64,000 nt of DNA from Acinetobacter gyllenbergii CIP 110306 = MTCC 11365 (GCF_000413855.1 NZ_ATGG01000017.1:1-64000); one strand, 5' to 3'; shown: positions 27,699 to 36,271, counted from the stretch's first letter. The notes: a model not told the origin generated them from the sequence alone. Made by a program: numbers and translations.

Positions 27699-27722
27699 AT
27701 CAACCATTAAATCCGTATACCC
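27699..27722 (-). repeat. Right terminal inverted repeat of the ISL3 element
   Basis: The complement reads GGGTATACGGATTTAATGGTTGAT, matching the left end at 20 of 24 positions. Confidence 0.92.
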
Positions 27723-27730
27723 TCTAAAAT
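27723..27730. repeat. 8-bp target-site duplication, right copy
   Basis: TCTAAAAT, identical to 24730-24737, lies immediately outside the right inverted repeat and inside umuC. Confidence 0.95.
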
Positions 27731-28120
27731 TTGATGGGCATATTCAGTTAAATCATAACTGTGCTGATAAGCCGTCAGCTCTAAAAAACATTCATCAATC
27801 GAATACACTTCCTGTTCACACGGATCAACAAAACTCCCTAAAATGTTCATAAAACGGCGTGACATTTCCGCATACAAGGCATAATTACTGGAAAAGACCT
27901 GTACCTGATGTTGTCGAATAATCTCTTCAATTTGGAAGAATGGCACAGCCATTCGAATACCGAGCTTTTTTGCCTCATAAGAACGAGAAACCACACAACC
28001 ATCGTTATTTGACAAGACCACCACAGGACGCTGTTCCAACTTTGGATTAAACACACGTTCGCAACTGACATAGCAGTTATTCACATCAATCAAAGCAAAA
28101 ATACGTTGCGGCAGACTCAT
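27723..28120 (-). pseudogene. umuC: umuC, 5' part: N-terminal palm fragment of DNA polymerase V
   Basis: About 132 codons from the genuine ATG 28120, then the reading enters the ISL3 element and stops. It holds the catalytic palm residues: [14 protein letters not shown] (first metal-binding Asp) and [10 protein letters not shown] (the SIDE motif). It lies 4 bp downstream of umuD, the classical umuDC arrangement. The truncated product (about 137 residues including IS-encoded tail) lacks thumb and little-finger domains and cannot be a working polymerase. Confidence 0.95.
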
Positions 28121-28124
28121 TGGC

Positions 28125-28736
28125 TTACCTCATTGGCTTCAGGTTATAAGTCACAACACCCCAGATCAGTAGCTCTTGCCCCTCTGTAATATAAATATTC
28201 TGATAATCTGGGTTTTCGGCTTTCAACCAGACCTTCGGTGGACTGAAATGATGATCAACCATCAAGCGTTTGACGGTAAAATCATTGTCAACCAAAGCAA
28301 TCACAATATCTCCAGACTTGGCTGGAAGACTACGATCCACCACTAAAGGATCATCAATATCAATTCCAGCATCCAACATCGACAGCGAGTTCGCTTTAAC
28401 AATAAAAGTTGAGTTTTCGTTACGAATTAAAAACTCATTTAAATCGAGCGCTTGTTCAACATGATCTTGGGCAGGCGACGGAAAACCCGCAGCAACTCGT
28501 TCCGTTGCCAATGGAATATGATAAATTCGATCATTCTTGGCTTGCACATTTTGGATTTTCATCGAAGTAGTCAAATCTGTACGTGCATCGGTTTTGACAT
28601 TATTCAGTAACCAATTTTTGATGAAATCAACTTGAGACTCAGGCACTCGAATCACTTTGGTTGGTTCACTAAATTGTGCTTTGCGCCCTGCATTGCTTCT
28701 GGCACCGCCATGCTCAAATTCATTTTTTTTGGACAT
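28125..28736 (-). CDS. umuD: UmuD-like S24 peptidase (Acinetobacter UmuDAb-type), SOS
   Basis: 203 residues from ATG 28736, which has GGGGGAAG at proper distance; an upstream GTG at 28748 is less likely. Its N-terminal extension ([11 protein letters not shown]) is longer than in enteric UmuD and resembles Acinetobacter UmuD. The LexA/UmuD self-cleavage site is A-G in [10 protein letters not shown]; catalytic Ser is in [10 protein letters not shown] and catalytic Lys in FTVKRLMV. A palindromic UmuDAb-type box lies at 28777-28803. UmuD normally forms polymerase V with UmuC, but umuC is interrupted. If it is a repressor-type UmuDAb, it may retain its regulatory role. Confidence 0.92.
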   Translation of the reverse strand: MSKKNEFEHGGARSNAGRKAQFSEPTKVIRVPESQVDFIKNWLLNNVKTDARTDLTTSMKIQNVQAKNDRIYHIPLATERVAAGFPSPAQDHVEQALDLNEFLIRNENSTFIVKANSLSMLDAGIDIDDPLVVDRSLPAKSGDIVIALVDNDFTVKRLMVDHHFSPPKVWLKAENPDYQNIYITEGQELLIWGVVTYNLKPMR

Positions 28737-28776
28737 AACTTCCCCCACCCAAGTTTAAAATACCTGCAAATAATTT

Positions 28777-28803
28777 AACTTGAAAAAGTTACAAATTCAA
28801 GTT
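28777..28803 (-). promoter_or_regulatory. SOS-like operator (UmuDAb-box type) of umuD
   Basis: AACTTGAA...TTCAAGTT: two perfect 8-bp arms around an 11-bp centre (core TTGAAAAAGTTACAAATTCAA, 28780-28800). On the minus strand the core reads TTGAATTTGTAACTTTTTCAA, very close to the Acinetobacter UmuDAb operator as I remember it. It lies about 40 bp upstream of the umuD start. Confidence 0.78.
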
Positions 28804-29026
28804 GACGTACAATTAATTTTGCATAACAATAAATTCAATAGATCAGATTTTGGCTTGTTTCACTTAGACAAGGATGTAGGGCAAACCAATATTTATGTTT
28901 TAAATGAATGACTTATGATTTTTTTAAAAATTTAAAATGATTAAGTTATTGATCTAACTCATGAATATATTTGATCTCTCAGCAGTTAGGTTCTATCCAA
29001 ATATTTTTGATGTGGAGACATGAAAA

Positions 29027-29257
29027 ATGAACAATCGACGTGATGCTATTCTTGGTTATGCTGACGAACAACATGCTTTCTTTATTCGCCTAATCGAGAA
29101 CAATACTGTGTTAGGTGATAGCTACGGGCTATTTTGTGACAACCAAAATAGTGAAGCCGCAGAAAGTATTATGACCACACTTTTTTTAAAGAAATCTTTT
29201 TGGCTCAATGGTTCAGAGTTTAATGACATTGTTAAAGGGCTTAACCCAATTCATTGA
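29027..29257 (+). CDS. Small protein of unknown function, divergent from umuD
   Basis: A 76-residue protein without signal peptide or membrane helix, with aromatic residues in its C-terminal half (KKSFWLNGSEFNDIV). GGAG occurs 9 nt before the ATG. It diverges from umuD, an arrangement that recalls Acinetobacter ddrR-umuDAb, but I do not recognise the sequence and no SOS-like box is closer than 28803. A terminator follows at 29292-29330, so it is probably a real monocistronic gene. Confidence 0.6.
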   Translation: MNNRRDAILGYADEQHAFFIRLIENNTVLGDSYGLFCDNQNSEAAESIMTTLFLKKSFWLNGSEFNDIVKGLNPIH

Positions 29258-29291
29258 TAAAACATATCGACTCAATATGACCCTACTATAA

Positions 29292-29337
29292 AAAGAGCTT
29301 GTACAATGACTGTGAAGAGACAAGCTCTTTATTTTTT
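29292..29337 (+). terminator. Intrinsic terminator after the 76-aa gene
   Basis: The 11-bp stem AAAGAGCTTGT/ACAAGCTCTTT is followed by ATTTTTTATC. Confidence 0.85.
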
Positions 29338-29383
29338 ATCTGTGATCTAACCAGTTTTCAAATGGCTGGTATTGCTCACAAAT

Positions 29384-29415
29384 AAAAAACCCACCTATTT
29401 GATCGCATCAGTGGG
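29384..29415 (-). terminator. Terminator of the 75-aa gene
   Basis: On the minus strand, CCCAC...GTGGG is followed by TTTTTTATT, about 30 bp after the stop of the gene at 29446. Confidence 0.55.
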
Positions 29416-29445
29416 CCTTTATACGGTTGAATCATCGGGTTAAAT

Positions 29446-29673
29446 TCAGATAAATCTTTTATCGTTTACAGGTGCAACTAGCTTATAAATTTTTCCATCG
29501 GTATTGCTTTCAAAAAGTAAGTCAATATTTGGAAAAATGATATTTCCTTCTACTTCAATATGTTCAACCCGTTTAAAAAAAGGAATATCTTGGTCTTCTA
29601 AATCATTGAGCTGTGCAACGACAATCGATTCATTTTCTTCTTGATCCTTGACGATGACTGTAATCTTATCCAT
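29446..29673 (-). CDS. Small acidic protein, unknown
   Basis: A 75-residue, strongly acidic protein (MDKITVIVKDQEENESIVVA at the start) that is probably a small beta-sheet protein. There is no signal peptide and no membrane helix. It has a good RBS (GGGAGAA, 5 nt before ATG) and its own terminator, which support a real gene. No family recognised. Confidence 0.6.
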   Translation of the reverse strand: MDKITVIVKDQEENESIVVAQLNDLEDQDIPFFKRVEHIEVEGNIIFPNIDLLFESNTDGKIYKLVAPVNDKRFI

Positions 29674-30012
29674 AACAGTTCTCCCAATATCTATAGTTCA
29701 TAGGACTATGGGAAATTTTCGATAAATTGTCGACTAAATGGTTGTAACAAGAGTTATAAGTATTATCTTTTTATTTTTTTAGACTCTAAGTCGTTGAAGT
29801 TGACTCTAAAATTATAAATTTCGTTAATATTTATTTAACCGAACAGTTACAGTTCACTGAAAAACGTATCAAAATAATTCATTCTGGTTTCTTTGCCAGA
29901 CATCTGAAATGAATACGCTGCTTAACATTTATCAATGAAATTTGCAGCTATTTACAAGATGCTCATATCAAAATAAGTACCTTAGCATTTAGTAGCCAAT
30001 ACCAGATCAATT
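29674..30012. other. Intergenic region, no gene seen
   Basis: About 340 bp between a small divergent gene and the Crp/Fnr gene. It is AT-rich with no convincing ORF or RNA structure. The only repeat is the short imperfect TCTATAGTTCATAGGACTATGGGA near 29689. Confidence 0.5.
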
Positions 30013-30612
30013 ATGACGACACGAACACATCAAGATATTGAAATTGTGAGTAATACCATTTTCAAATATCTTATATCCAATCAAGAGTTATTGAATCATG
30101 TCATGCATCATCTTGAATACCAAGAATTTAATGATGGAGAGCTAATTGCATATGCAGGTCAGAATGTCGATGGATTCAGCATCATTAGCTCTGGGAGAGT
30201 CCGCTACTATTACACCATGTTGGATGGTAAAGAACGAAATAAAGCCTTCTTTACCCAAGGTCAGCTTATTGGTTCATTAAGTGCATACTTAACCTCTCAG
30301 GCGCTTCCTTTTAGTATTCAGGCCTTAGGTAATGTCCGGCTATATAAAATCCCTATTAAGCTGGTTGAGTCACTCAGAGAAAAATATCCAACAGAAGTTG
30401 AACTATTTATTGGTCGAGTTGCAAAAGAATTATTCATACGCAATGAACAACGGGAAGCCATGCTGCTCACGGCCAATGCAGAACAGAGATATCACTGGGT
30501 GCTGATGAATGAACCGTGGATTGTCGACCAAGTGGCTCAATATCATTTGGCCTCGTATTTAGGGATCGAAGCAGAGTCACTATCACGGATCAAAAAGAAG
30601 TTTTCGGACTAA
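30013..30612 (+). CDS. Crp/Fnr family regulator
   Basis: A 199-residue protein with an N-terminal cyclic-nucleotide-binding-like beta-roll (residues ~20-130, including FNDGELIAYAGQNVDGFSIISSG) and a C-terminal HTH (QYHLASYLGIEAESLSRIKKKF). There is no Cys cluster for an FNR-type Fe-S centre. It lies 19 bp upstream of an esterase-type gene, so the two are likely co-transcribed and this regulator may control or be made with it. Confidence 0.88.
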   Translation: MTTRTHQDIEIVSNTIFKYLISNQELLNHVMHHLEYQEFNDGELIAYAGQNVDGFSIISSGRVRYYYTMLDGKERNKAFFTQGQLIGSLSAYLTSQALPFSIQALGNVRLYKIPIKLVESLREKYPTEVELFIGRVAKELFIRNEQREAMLLTANAEQRYHWVLMNEPWIVDQVAQYHLASYLGIEAESLSRIKKKFSD

Positions 30613-30631
30613 TCTATTTAGGGCTTAAAGC

Positions 30632-31531
30632 ATGGTGAGTTTAAGAGCATATACCGCGATCACATTATTTGGCTGGCAAAAAAAATTATTATTATTACAT
30701 CCCAATAATACCAAATTGATGCGGAGAATCTTCGAACAAGGGACCAGCATTGTTCCGATACCCAATCAGTTGAGCTTTGAACATAGCCATATCGAAAACT
30801 TGCCTATCCTTAGCATTCACAATCAATCAACGCATAAAGTCAAAGGCCGTATTTTATTTTATATTCATGGCGGTGGTTTCGTTATCGGTAGCCCACACAG
30901 TTATCGTGCCTACGTCGGCACCTTATGCAAACTTGCCAAAGCAGAATTTGCCTATTTACCAGATTATCGTTTAGCTCCAGAACATCCCTACCCAGCAGCA
31001 GTAGAAGATGTCTTGTTGGCATGGCAAAGTTTATCCGACAAATTTCCAGCGCATGAAATTTTACTTGCAGGAGACTCTGCAGGTGGAAACTTAGCCTTAG
31101 CGTTGAGTGTCATTCTAAGAGATAAACAGCTCAACATGCCTAAAAAAATCTACTTACAATCGCCTTGGTTAGACCTAACCTTAAGCTCATTGAGTCATGC
31201 TAGACAAGATAAACGAGATCCTTTTCTGGGCACCTATTTTTTGGAACGGGATTTTGCAAGACATTATGCCAAAGACCATCTCCAGAATGATCCATTATTA
31301 TCACCGTTATATGCTGATTTTACAGGCCTTCCACCGCTACTGGTACAGGTCGGTTCTCGGGAGGTTTTACTTGATGATAGTCGTGAATTTGCAAAAAGAG
31401 CGAAGGCTACCAATGTTTCAATCACCTTATCAATTTGGACCGGAATGTGGCATGCATGGCCACAAATTCCATTTGTTCCAGAGAGTAGAAATGCATTGAT
31501 CGAGGCTGGGAAATGGTTAGACCAGAGTTGA
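30632..31531 (+). CDS. Hormone-sensitive-lipase-type alpha/beta hydrolase (esterase)
   Basis: A 299-residue serine esterase/lipase of the HSL (GDSAG) family. The oxyanion-hole FYIHGGGFVIGSPHS (about residues 75-88), the nucleophile elbow LLAGDSAGGNLAL (Ser about 150), the Asp in LLDDSREF and the His in TGMWHAWPQ complete the triad. There is no signal peptide. It hydrolyses short- or medium-chain acyl esters; the substrate is unknown. A hairpin at 31532-31559 follows. Confidence 0.93.
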   Translation: MVSLRAYTAITLFGWQKKLLLLHPNNTKLMRRIFEQGTSIVPIPNQLSFEHSHIENLPILSIHNQSTHKVKGRILFYIHGGGFVIGSPHSYRAYVGTLCKLAKAEFAYLPDYRLAPEHPYPAAVEDVLLAWQSLSDKFPAHEILLAGDSAGGNLALALSVILRDKQLNMPKKIYLQSPWLDLTLSSLSHARQDKRDPFLGTYFLERDFARHYAKDHLQNDPLLSPLYADFTGLPPLLVQVGSREVLLDDSREFAKRAKATNVSITLSIWTGMWHAWPQIPFVPESRNALIEAGKWLDQS

Positions 31532-31559
31532 AAGCAAACGAGTAACCGAGCGTTTGCTT
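31532..31559 (+). terminator. Hairpin after the esterase gene
   Basis: The perfect 9-bp stem AAGCAAACG/CGTTTGCTT has a 10-nt loop and lacks a long T-tract, so function as a terminator is less certain. Confidence 0.45.
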
Positions 31560-31600
31560 ATAAATAAATACAACTGCGAACAGCTCAAACTATTCTCGAT

Positions 31601-32230
31601 TCACTTCTGTTCTTTCAACAGCCACATCGTATGAATAAAATTTTGCTTAGTGTCCCAAGGTGTTAAATGAATTGAGCTTTCGTAATGAATTAGCCCAAAG
31701 TCCTCACCAAGTCTCTGCGCTAACTTTTCCACACTATAGCGTTCTACAGGCAAGCCACTACACTGTGTTGGACCATCTTCGGCAAAGGCAGAAATCATCA
31801 AAAGTCCCTTTTGCTTCAAGGCATGCCGTACATTCTTTAGATATTGCGCTTGCTGTTCTTCTGTCACCATAAAATGAAATACTGCTCGATCGTGCCACAC
31901 ATCAAAAAACTGAGGCGCAAGTTCAGCTGTACAAATATCTGCAACCAACCAATGAATTTGGCTACTCTCTAAACTCTTCTCTATTAATCTTGCTTGTGTT
32001 GTCTTCAATGCGGTTTCAGATAGATCAAGCACATGCAGATTTTTATAACCCGACTCGATCAGCTGATCAATGAGCAGTGATGCACCGCTTCCAACATCAA
32101 TAATTTTTGCATCAGCTGATAGATTCTGAGATTGGATTAGTTCTAATGTTTTCTGATCTTGTTGCTGATACCAACTCACTTGATCAACCTGTTTCGATTG
32201 ATAAACATCTTCCCAATAATTTCTGCTCAT
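31601..32230 (-). CDS. Class I SAM-dependent methyltransferase
   Basis: A 209-residue cytosolic methyltransferase. SAM motif I reads IIDVGSGASLLIDQLI (about 40-55), with motif II-like LHVLDLSETAL and the later HDRAVFHFM. The early QVSWYQQQDQKTL stretch is typical of small class I methyltransferases of the TPMT/UbiE-like type. Substrate not determinable. Confidence 0.9.
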   Translation of the reverse strand: MSRNYWEDVYQSKQVDQVSWYQQQDQKTLELIQSQNLSADAKIIDVGSGASLLIDQLIESGYKNLHVLDLSETALKTTQARLIEKSLESSQIHWLVADICTAELAPQFFDVWHDRAVFHFMVTEEQQAQYLKNVRHALKQKGLLMISAFAEDGPTQCSGLPVERYSVEKLAQRLGEDFGLIHYESSIHLTPWDTKQNFIHTMWLLKEQK

Positions 32231-32362
32231 TTGAGTTCCTTCTCAGCACTGATCAAATAGCCAGCCATCAACTCAATGGTAACGGTCATCTTATGATTAT
32301 TGCACTGGCCTGAGCTAAACGATAGCAACCGTAGCGATTTGTCCTAATAGATCAAATAAAAA

Positions 32363-32692
32363 CTATTTCTGAGTCATTACACTGGATACTTCTTTCTGGT
32401 TTTGGGTTTTATCATCCACTTGCTCAGTACGTTGTTCAACTTGATTTTTTAACTCTAAGTATTGTCTGGCATCATCTCGACGATGAATCCCACCAAGTTT
32501 TAAGGCTTGTGTATCAACCTCCTCATCAATATCTGCTTTTTTAGTCGACTGCTTAATCAGTGAAGGCTTACTTTTTTCTGGCAAGGGATTTTTTGAAGCA
32601 CCTTGCTCTCCATTCACGTCTACGGGCATATCAGTGGCCCAAATGAGCGTTGATGCCATCAGAATTGACATCAAACATAGTGTTCTTCTCAT
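32363..32692 (-). CDS. Small secreted protein, unknown
   Basis: About 109 residues from ATG 32692. The signal peptide MRRTLCLMSILMASTLIWATD ends near residue 20. The mature domain is highly charged and probably helical (IHRRDDARQYLELKNQVEQR) with a low-complexity Asp/Glu/Gln tail. I recognise no family. Start uncertain: TTG 32704 is the alternative. Confidence 0.6.
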   Translation of the reverse strand: MRRTLCLMSILMASTLIWATDMPVDVNGEQGASKNPLPEKSKPSLIKQSTKKADIDEEVDTQALKLGGIHRRDDARQYLELKNQVEQRTEQVDDKTQNQKEVSSVMTQK

Positions 32693-32830
32693 GCTTATGC
32701 CCAAGTAATTTTTTAATTTTAATGCATTATATTAGCACGTTAGCATAAACTTGGAGATTTTAATTTTCCGTAGAACTATGCAAAATTGACACTATTCTCC
32801 CTGAAATAACAGATTCAATTGATATCGATT

Positions 32831-33724
32831 TTATTCACTAAAATAGCGCTCACTTAAAATTCGTGCAAAATAATTCACCTCATTTAAATAGCGTTGATCA
32901 GCATAAACAATCCCTACGTTTAAACTGACATTAAAATCTTCGACCGCCACAATTTCGAGATCCGAGTTAAATGCAGGGTGCTGATCAATAAAAGGCTTTG
33001 GAAAAATCCCTAAACCATCTCCATTTAAAATACTGTGTAACTGCGGTTCTATCCCAAAAATTTCTTTATTTGCATATAGGAACAACTTTCGTTCTTTTAG
33101 TTCTTTATTTAAACACTCTCTAAAGCAACATCCTTCAGGGTGGATCACCCAACCTTTCCTACTGCATCGCTCCAAACTGGTATGTTCTTTAACGCCACTT
33201 CTGACTGAAACCACAACTAAAGGTAAAGTCCCAATATTCAAGAAAAATAAATGACTAGAAAGATTAAGATTGGAAGGAATCATTACAATTGCAAGCGGCA
33301 ACTCACTCTCCGCGACTTGCTGAATCAGACTTCGCCCCCAACCGCTTTGTATTTCAACACTGGTTAAATAATGGTCGTGCTTATACCTTTCATAAATATA
33401 CTCTGAGAGATCATCCACCAAGGTAATTGGAACCCCGATATTGATTTTTTCTTGTTTTGGAAGGACCTCTTGCTGATGAAAATACTCTAATTGTTCCATT
33501 TGTTCGAGGATATAACGACCTTTAAAGTAGACTTGCTCTCCCAAATGCGTGAGTTGTAAAGGTCTGCTTTTTCGATTAAACAGCTTTCCTTTTAGTTTTT
33601 TCTCAATATTATTAATACGTTTAGTTACAGTAGATTGATCAATACCTAACTTTTCTGAAGTTACAGTTAAAGAAGAGTTTTCAACAGCATATATAAACGT
33701 TTCTAAATCTTTAATTTCTAACAC
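32831..33724 (-). CDS. LysR family transcriptional regulator
   Basis: A 297-residue LysR regulator with HTH at residues 1-60 (ETFIYAVENSSLTVTSEKLG, then QSTVTKRINNIEKKLKG) and an effector-binding domain from about 90. It starts with GTG 33724. It is not clearly paired with a neighbour; the target could be the metallo-hydrolase at 33899. Cysteine-rich features (EGCCFRECL, about 195-203) in the effector domain are unusual and might be redox-sensitive. Confidence 0.9.
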   Translation of the reverse strand: MLEIKDLETFIYAVENSSLTVTSEKLGIDQSTVTKRINNIEKKLKGKLFNRKSRPLQLTHLGEQVYFKGRYILEQMEQLEYFHQQEVLPKQEKINIGVPITLVDDLSEYIYERYKHDHYLTSVEIQSGWGRSLIQQVAESELPLAIVMIPSNLNLSSHLFFLNIGTLPLVVVSVRSGVKEHTSLERCSRKGWVIHPEGCCFRECLNKELKERKLFLYANKEIFGIEPQLHSILNGDGLGIFPKPFIDQHPAFNSDLEIVAVEDFNVSLNVGIVYADQRYLNEVNYFARILSERYFSE

Positions 33725-33898
33725 CGTAATACTCTTCTACCTATTCATTAGACCCGTTCTAAATCACTTAGAAACGCTTTCATCACTGGCTTTGCATTTC
33801 ACTATGATGCTCCGTATACATTTACGTTTCATACGAAATTATCAGACTCGATATAAACTCAGCAGAAAGCCCCCCTCCTTTTTATCCGATAATATAGA

Positions 33899-34879
33899 CT
33901 ACCAATTCCCTCGACGATGATTGGTTACCCAACGATACATGCCTTGAATATTCGGTATTTTCATCGTACTGAAACCAATCCAGTCCTGAACATCTGGGCC
34001 GAATTTGACATTACGATAAAGCTGATCCCACGACTGTCCTACGCGAACCAAGTCTAAAACTTGTTGATGTAAATCGACAATGTAATGGCGCAATGCGATC
34101 TGATCTTCACGTGTGGCAGGGCTATAGTGTCCAACATCAATAAAATCGACATCTTGCTTGATTACCCAATCCAAGGTATCAATCCAACCTGTGTAATAGA
34201 AATCTAAAAAATCATTGTATGGCATGCTCTTACTTTCACACACATCAGTACATTGCAAAGCTTTGTATTTAGGAAAAAGTACCATGACCATACTGTCTGA
34301 ATGGCTAGGTGCAACGTAATGTAATAACACCTCCTCGCCCCCTAGACTAATCTTCATGTCTTGATCAAACACTCGATCAGGCAATGCAGTGGCTAATTTT
34401 TCCCCAACAATCGGTTCAAGACTACGTTGATTGGCGATAATGGTTGCCCCATCTGCTTTAAAGACTTGCCCACCACTAATATGGTCTGCATGGGCATGGG
34501 TATAGACCACATATTTTACAGGCACATCAAAACGTTTCTTGATTTCATCTTTTAGCCATGTTGATGTACAGGTCATCGCTGGATCAATGACCAAAGCACC
34601 TTCTCTGGTGATCAAAACTAAACCGCTATGTACAGCCAAGCCTGCACCCGTAGTATGTCGATACAGATTGCCTTTAACTTGCGTTAAACTTCTTGGATTA
34701 TCTGGGCAGGACGCTGCCGTAAAATCCGCTAATACAGCACGATTCTGATAGATCGATTGATCTACAACAATCCCATTATCTGTCGCAAAAACAAAGTTGA
34801 AAGGCAATGACAGCAATAATGCTACAAAAAACTTATTGCTCAGAAATGCCCTAATTCTTTGATTTTTAAACGTACCCAT
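33899..34879 (-). CDS. MBL-fold metallo-hydrolase, exported
   Basis: About 326 residues from ATG 34879, which has AGGGG spaced 6 nt; ATG 34894 is the alternative. Longer in-frame openings would run into the divergent LysR gene. A signal peptide (NKFFVALLLSLPFNFVFA) directs it to the periplasm. The metallo-beta-lactamase motif THAHADHISGGQVF is present with later SHSDSMVM and DVGHYSPAT (last zinc His). It resembles exported hydrolases of the B3-related MBL family rather than a true carbapenemase. It diverges from a LysR gene that probably regulates it. Confidence 0.85.
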   Translation of the reverse strand: MGTFKNQRIRAFLSNKFFVALLLSLPFNFVFATDNGIVVDQSIYQNRAVLADFTAASCPDNPRSLTQVKGNLYRHTTGAGLAVHSGLVLITREGALVIDPAMTCTSTWLKDEIKKRFDVPVKYVVYTHAHADHISGGQVFKADGATIIANQRSLEPIVGEKLATALPDRVFDQDMKISLGGEEVLLHYVAPSHSDSMVMVLFPKYKALQCTDVCESKSMPYNDFLDFYYTGWIDTLDWVIKQDVDFIDVGHYSPATREDQIALRHYIVDLHQQVLDLVRVGQSWDQLYRNVKFGPDVQDWIGFSTMKIPNIQGMYRWVTNHRRGNW

Positions 34880-34997
34880 CGACAACCCCTGCATAGATTT
34901 CACGGAGACCAATCTAACAAGTTCAGCCCCCGGACAAAACCCACAAAATCCGCAATATACTGTCCTAAAATTAGCAACAATAATGGGTTGGGCCGCC

Positions 34998-35924
34998 ATG
35001 CAAAAACTTGATGATCTGTTATTATTTGCAGAGGTAGTCGAACACGCAGGGTTTTCAGCTGCGGCACGTAATTTGGGTCTACAGCGCTCTAAACTCAGTC
35101 GACATATTTCAGAACTGGAAAATAGAATTGGCGTCCGCTTATTACATCGCAATACACGAAATGTTGTTCTTACCCCTGCTGGAGAAGAAGTCTATATTCA
35201 TGCAAAAGCATTAAAGCAAGCCGCACAAAATGCTTTTGCCGTTGCAACCGATCTTGCAGGTGACCCTAAAGGGACATTAAGAGTGGGTTGCTCTTCTACT
35301 TTTGCTCAAGAAGCATTGCTGCCTATTCTTGATTCGTTTTTACGTCAATATCCTAAGATCCGCCTGATCATTAACACATCAGATCACAATATTGATTTAA
35401 TCAGCGCACAAGTCGATCTAGTTTTTCGAATTTCCTCCAAACTTCTCAATGATTCGAGCTTAATTATTCGTCCAGTCTGCGATTTACCGATGGTACTGGT
35501 TGCCAGTCAGAATTATATGAGGGATAAAGAAAAAATTGAGTCGCCAGAACAACTCAAACAGTTAAATTTCATTGCTTTAAGTGTGCAAATGAACCTGATC
35601 TCCCAAATATTCACCAGTCAAAATAATGACTTAAATACAGTACTACTCGAGCCTTATATCAGTTGTGGCAATATGTCGGTACTCAAATCGGCTGTGCAAC
35701 AAGGCATGGGGGTTGCGGTTCTGCCCTGGTATTTATGTGCCAATGAACTAGAGTCTGGCCAATTTGTAAATGTCTTTAAAGCTGATTCTGCATGGTCACC
35801 TCAAGCGTCTTTAGTGAATGCACTTATTCCAACACGGGAAAATATTTTATTAGCCACCAAGCTCTTTTTAGATTTTTCAATTCCACGGCTACGGCATAAA
35901 CTAAATCCTGCATTGAGCAACTAA
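34998..35924 (+). CDS. LysR family regulator, divergent from the MBL gene
   Basis: About 308 residues. I chose ATG 34998, giving MQKLDDLLLFAEVVEHAGFS, the usual LysR start; the upstream ATG at 34983 is possible. HTH at about 15-55 (FSAAARNLGLQRSKLSRHIS) is followed by an effector domain. It is likely to control the divergent metallo-hydrolase gene about 100 bp away. Confidence 0.9.
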   Translation: MQKLDDLLLFAEVVEHAGFSAAARNLGLQRSKLSRHISELENRIGVRLLHRNTRNVVLTPAGEEVYIHAKALKQAAQNAFAVATDLAGDPKGTLRVGCSSTFAQEALLPILDSFLRQYPKIRLIINTSDHNIDLISAQVDLVFRISSKLLNDSSLIIRPVCDLPMVLVASQNYMRDKEKIESPEQLKQLNFIALSVQMNLISQIFTSQNNDLNTVLLEPYISCGNMSVLKSAVQQGMGVAVLPWYLCANELESGQFVNVFKADSAWSPQASLVNALIPTRENILLATKLFLDFSIPRLRHKLNPALSN

Positions 35925-35986
35925 ATGGTTCATTTTAAAATACAACCATCCATCAATAAAATAACTTCTTTAATATCAAAATATTA

Positions 35987-36271
35987 TTACTGTTCATATA
36001 GACACCGACACTTGCCGAACATATTATAAATAAAGTAAACAGGTGCATCGATAGGATATACATCCCGATCAAGTAAATAGAAAATTTCTCCATCATCCAA
36101 TATGGTTAGAATTTTGTTTTTCCGTTTTAAGATAATGCCGTGTTTGATTATTTTCTGAATTTCTTCTGCATCAATTTTAAACTGATAAAAGCAAACAATT
36201 TGCCCTGTTTTCAAATGCTCTGGAACAATCTTTTTGTACTTTCCACAGGTCAAGCAAATCCACTTTTTCAT
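35987..36271 (-). CDS. Small uncharacterised protein with a CxxC motif
   Basis: About 94 residues from ATG 36271; a TTG two codons upstream is the alternative. It begins MKKWICLTCGKYKKIVPEHL, with a CxxC that could be half of a zinc site, and ends with GKCRCLYEQ, providing two more cysteines. No recognised family. The AT-rich codon use is like its surroundings. Low to moderate confidence that it is expressed. Confidence 0.45.
   Translation of the reverse strand: MKKWICLTCGKYKKIVPEHLKTGQIVCFYQFKIDAEEIQKIIKHGIILKRKNKILTILDDGEIFYLLDRDVYPIDAPVYFIYNMFGKCRCLYEQ

Larger units (their letters stand above)
24738..27722 (+). mobile_element. ISL3-family insertion sequence with passenger arsR-like and permease genes
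   Basis: A 2985-bp element. The left end GGGTATCCGGAATTTCTGGTTGAT and the complement of the right end GGGTATACGGATTTAATGGTTGAT match at 20 of 24 positions. It is flanked by perfect TCTAAAAT duplications and carries an ISL3 transposase next to the right end. The two passenger genes are a divergent ArsR-like regulator and a permease. The base composition is visibly GC-richer than the surrounding chromosome. ISL3 elements with passenger metal-related genes (for example the ISPpu12 group) are known; I cannot name this one without a search. Confidence 0.95.

Noticed and set aside
33899..35152. A longer metallo-hydrolase start extending into 34983-35152
   Set aside because: The extension has no signal peptide at its N terminus and overlaps the divergent LysR gene; the signal peptide starts near 34879.
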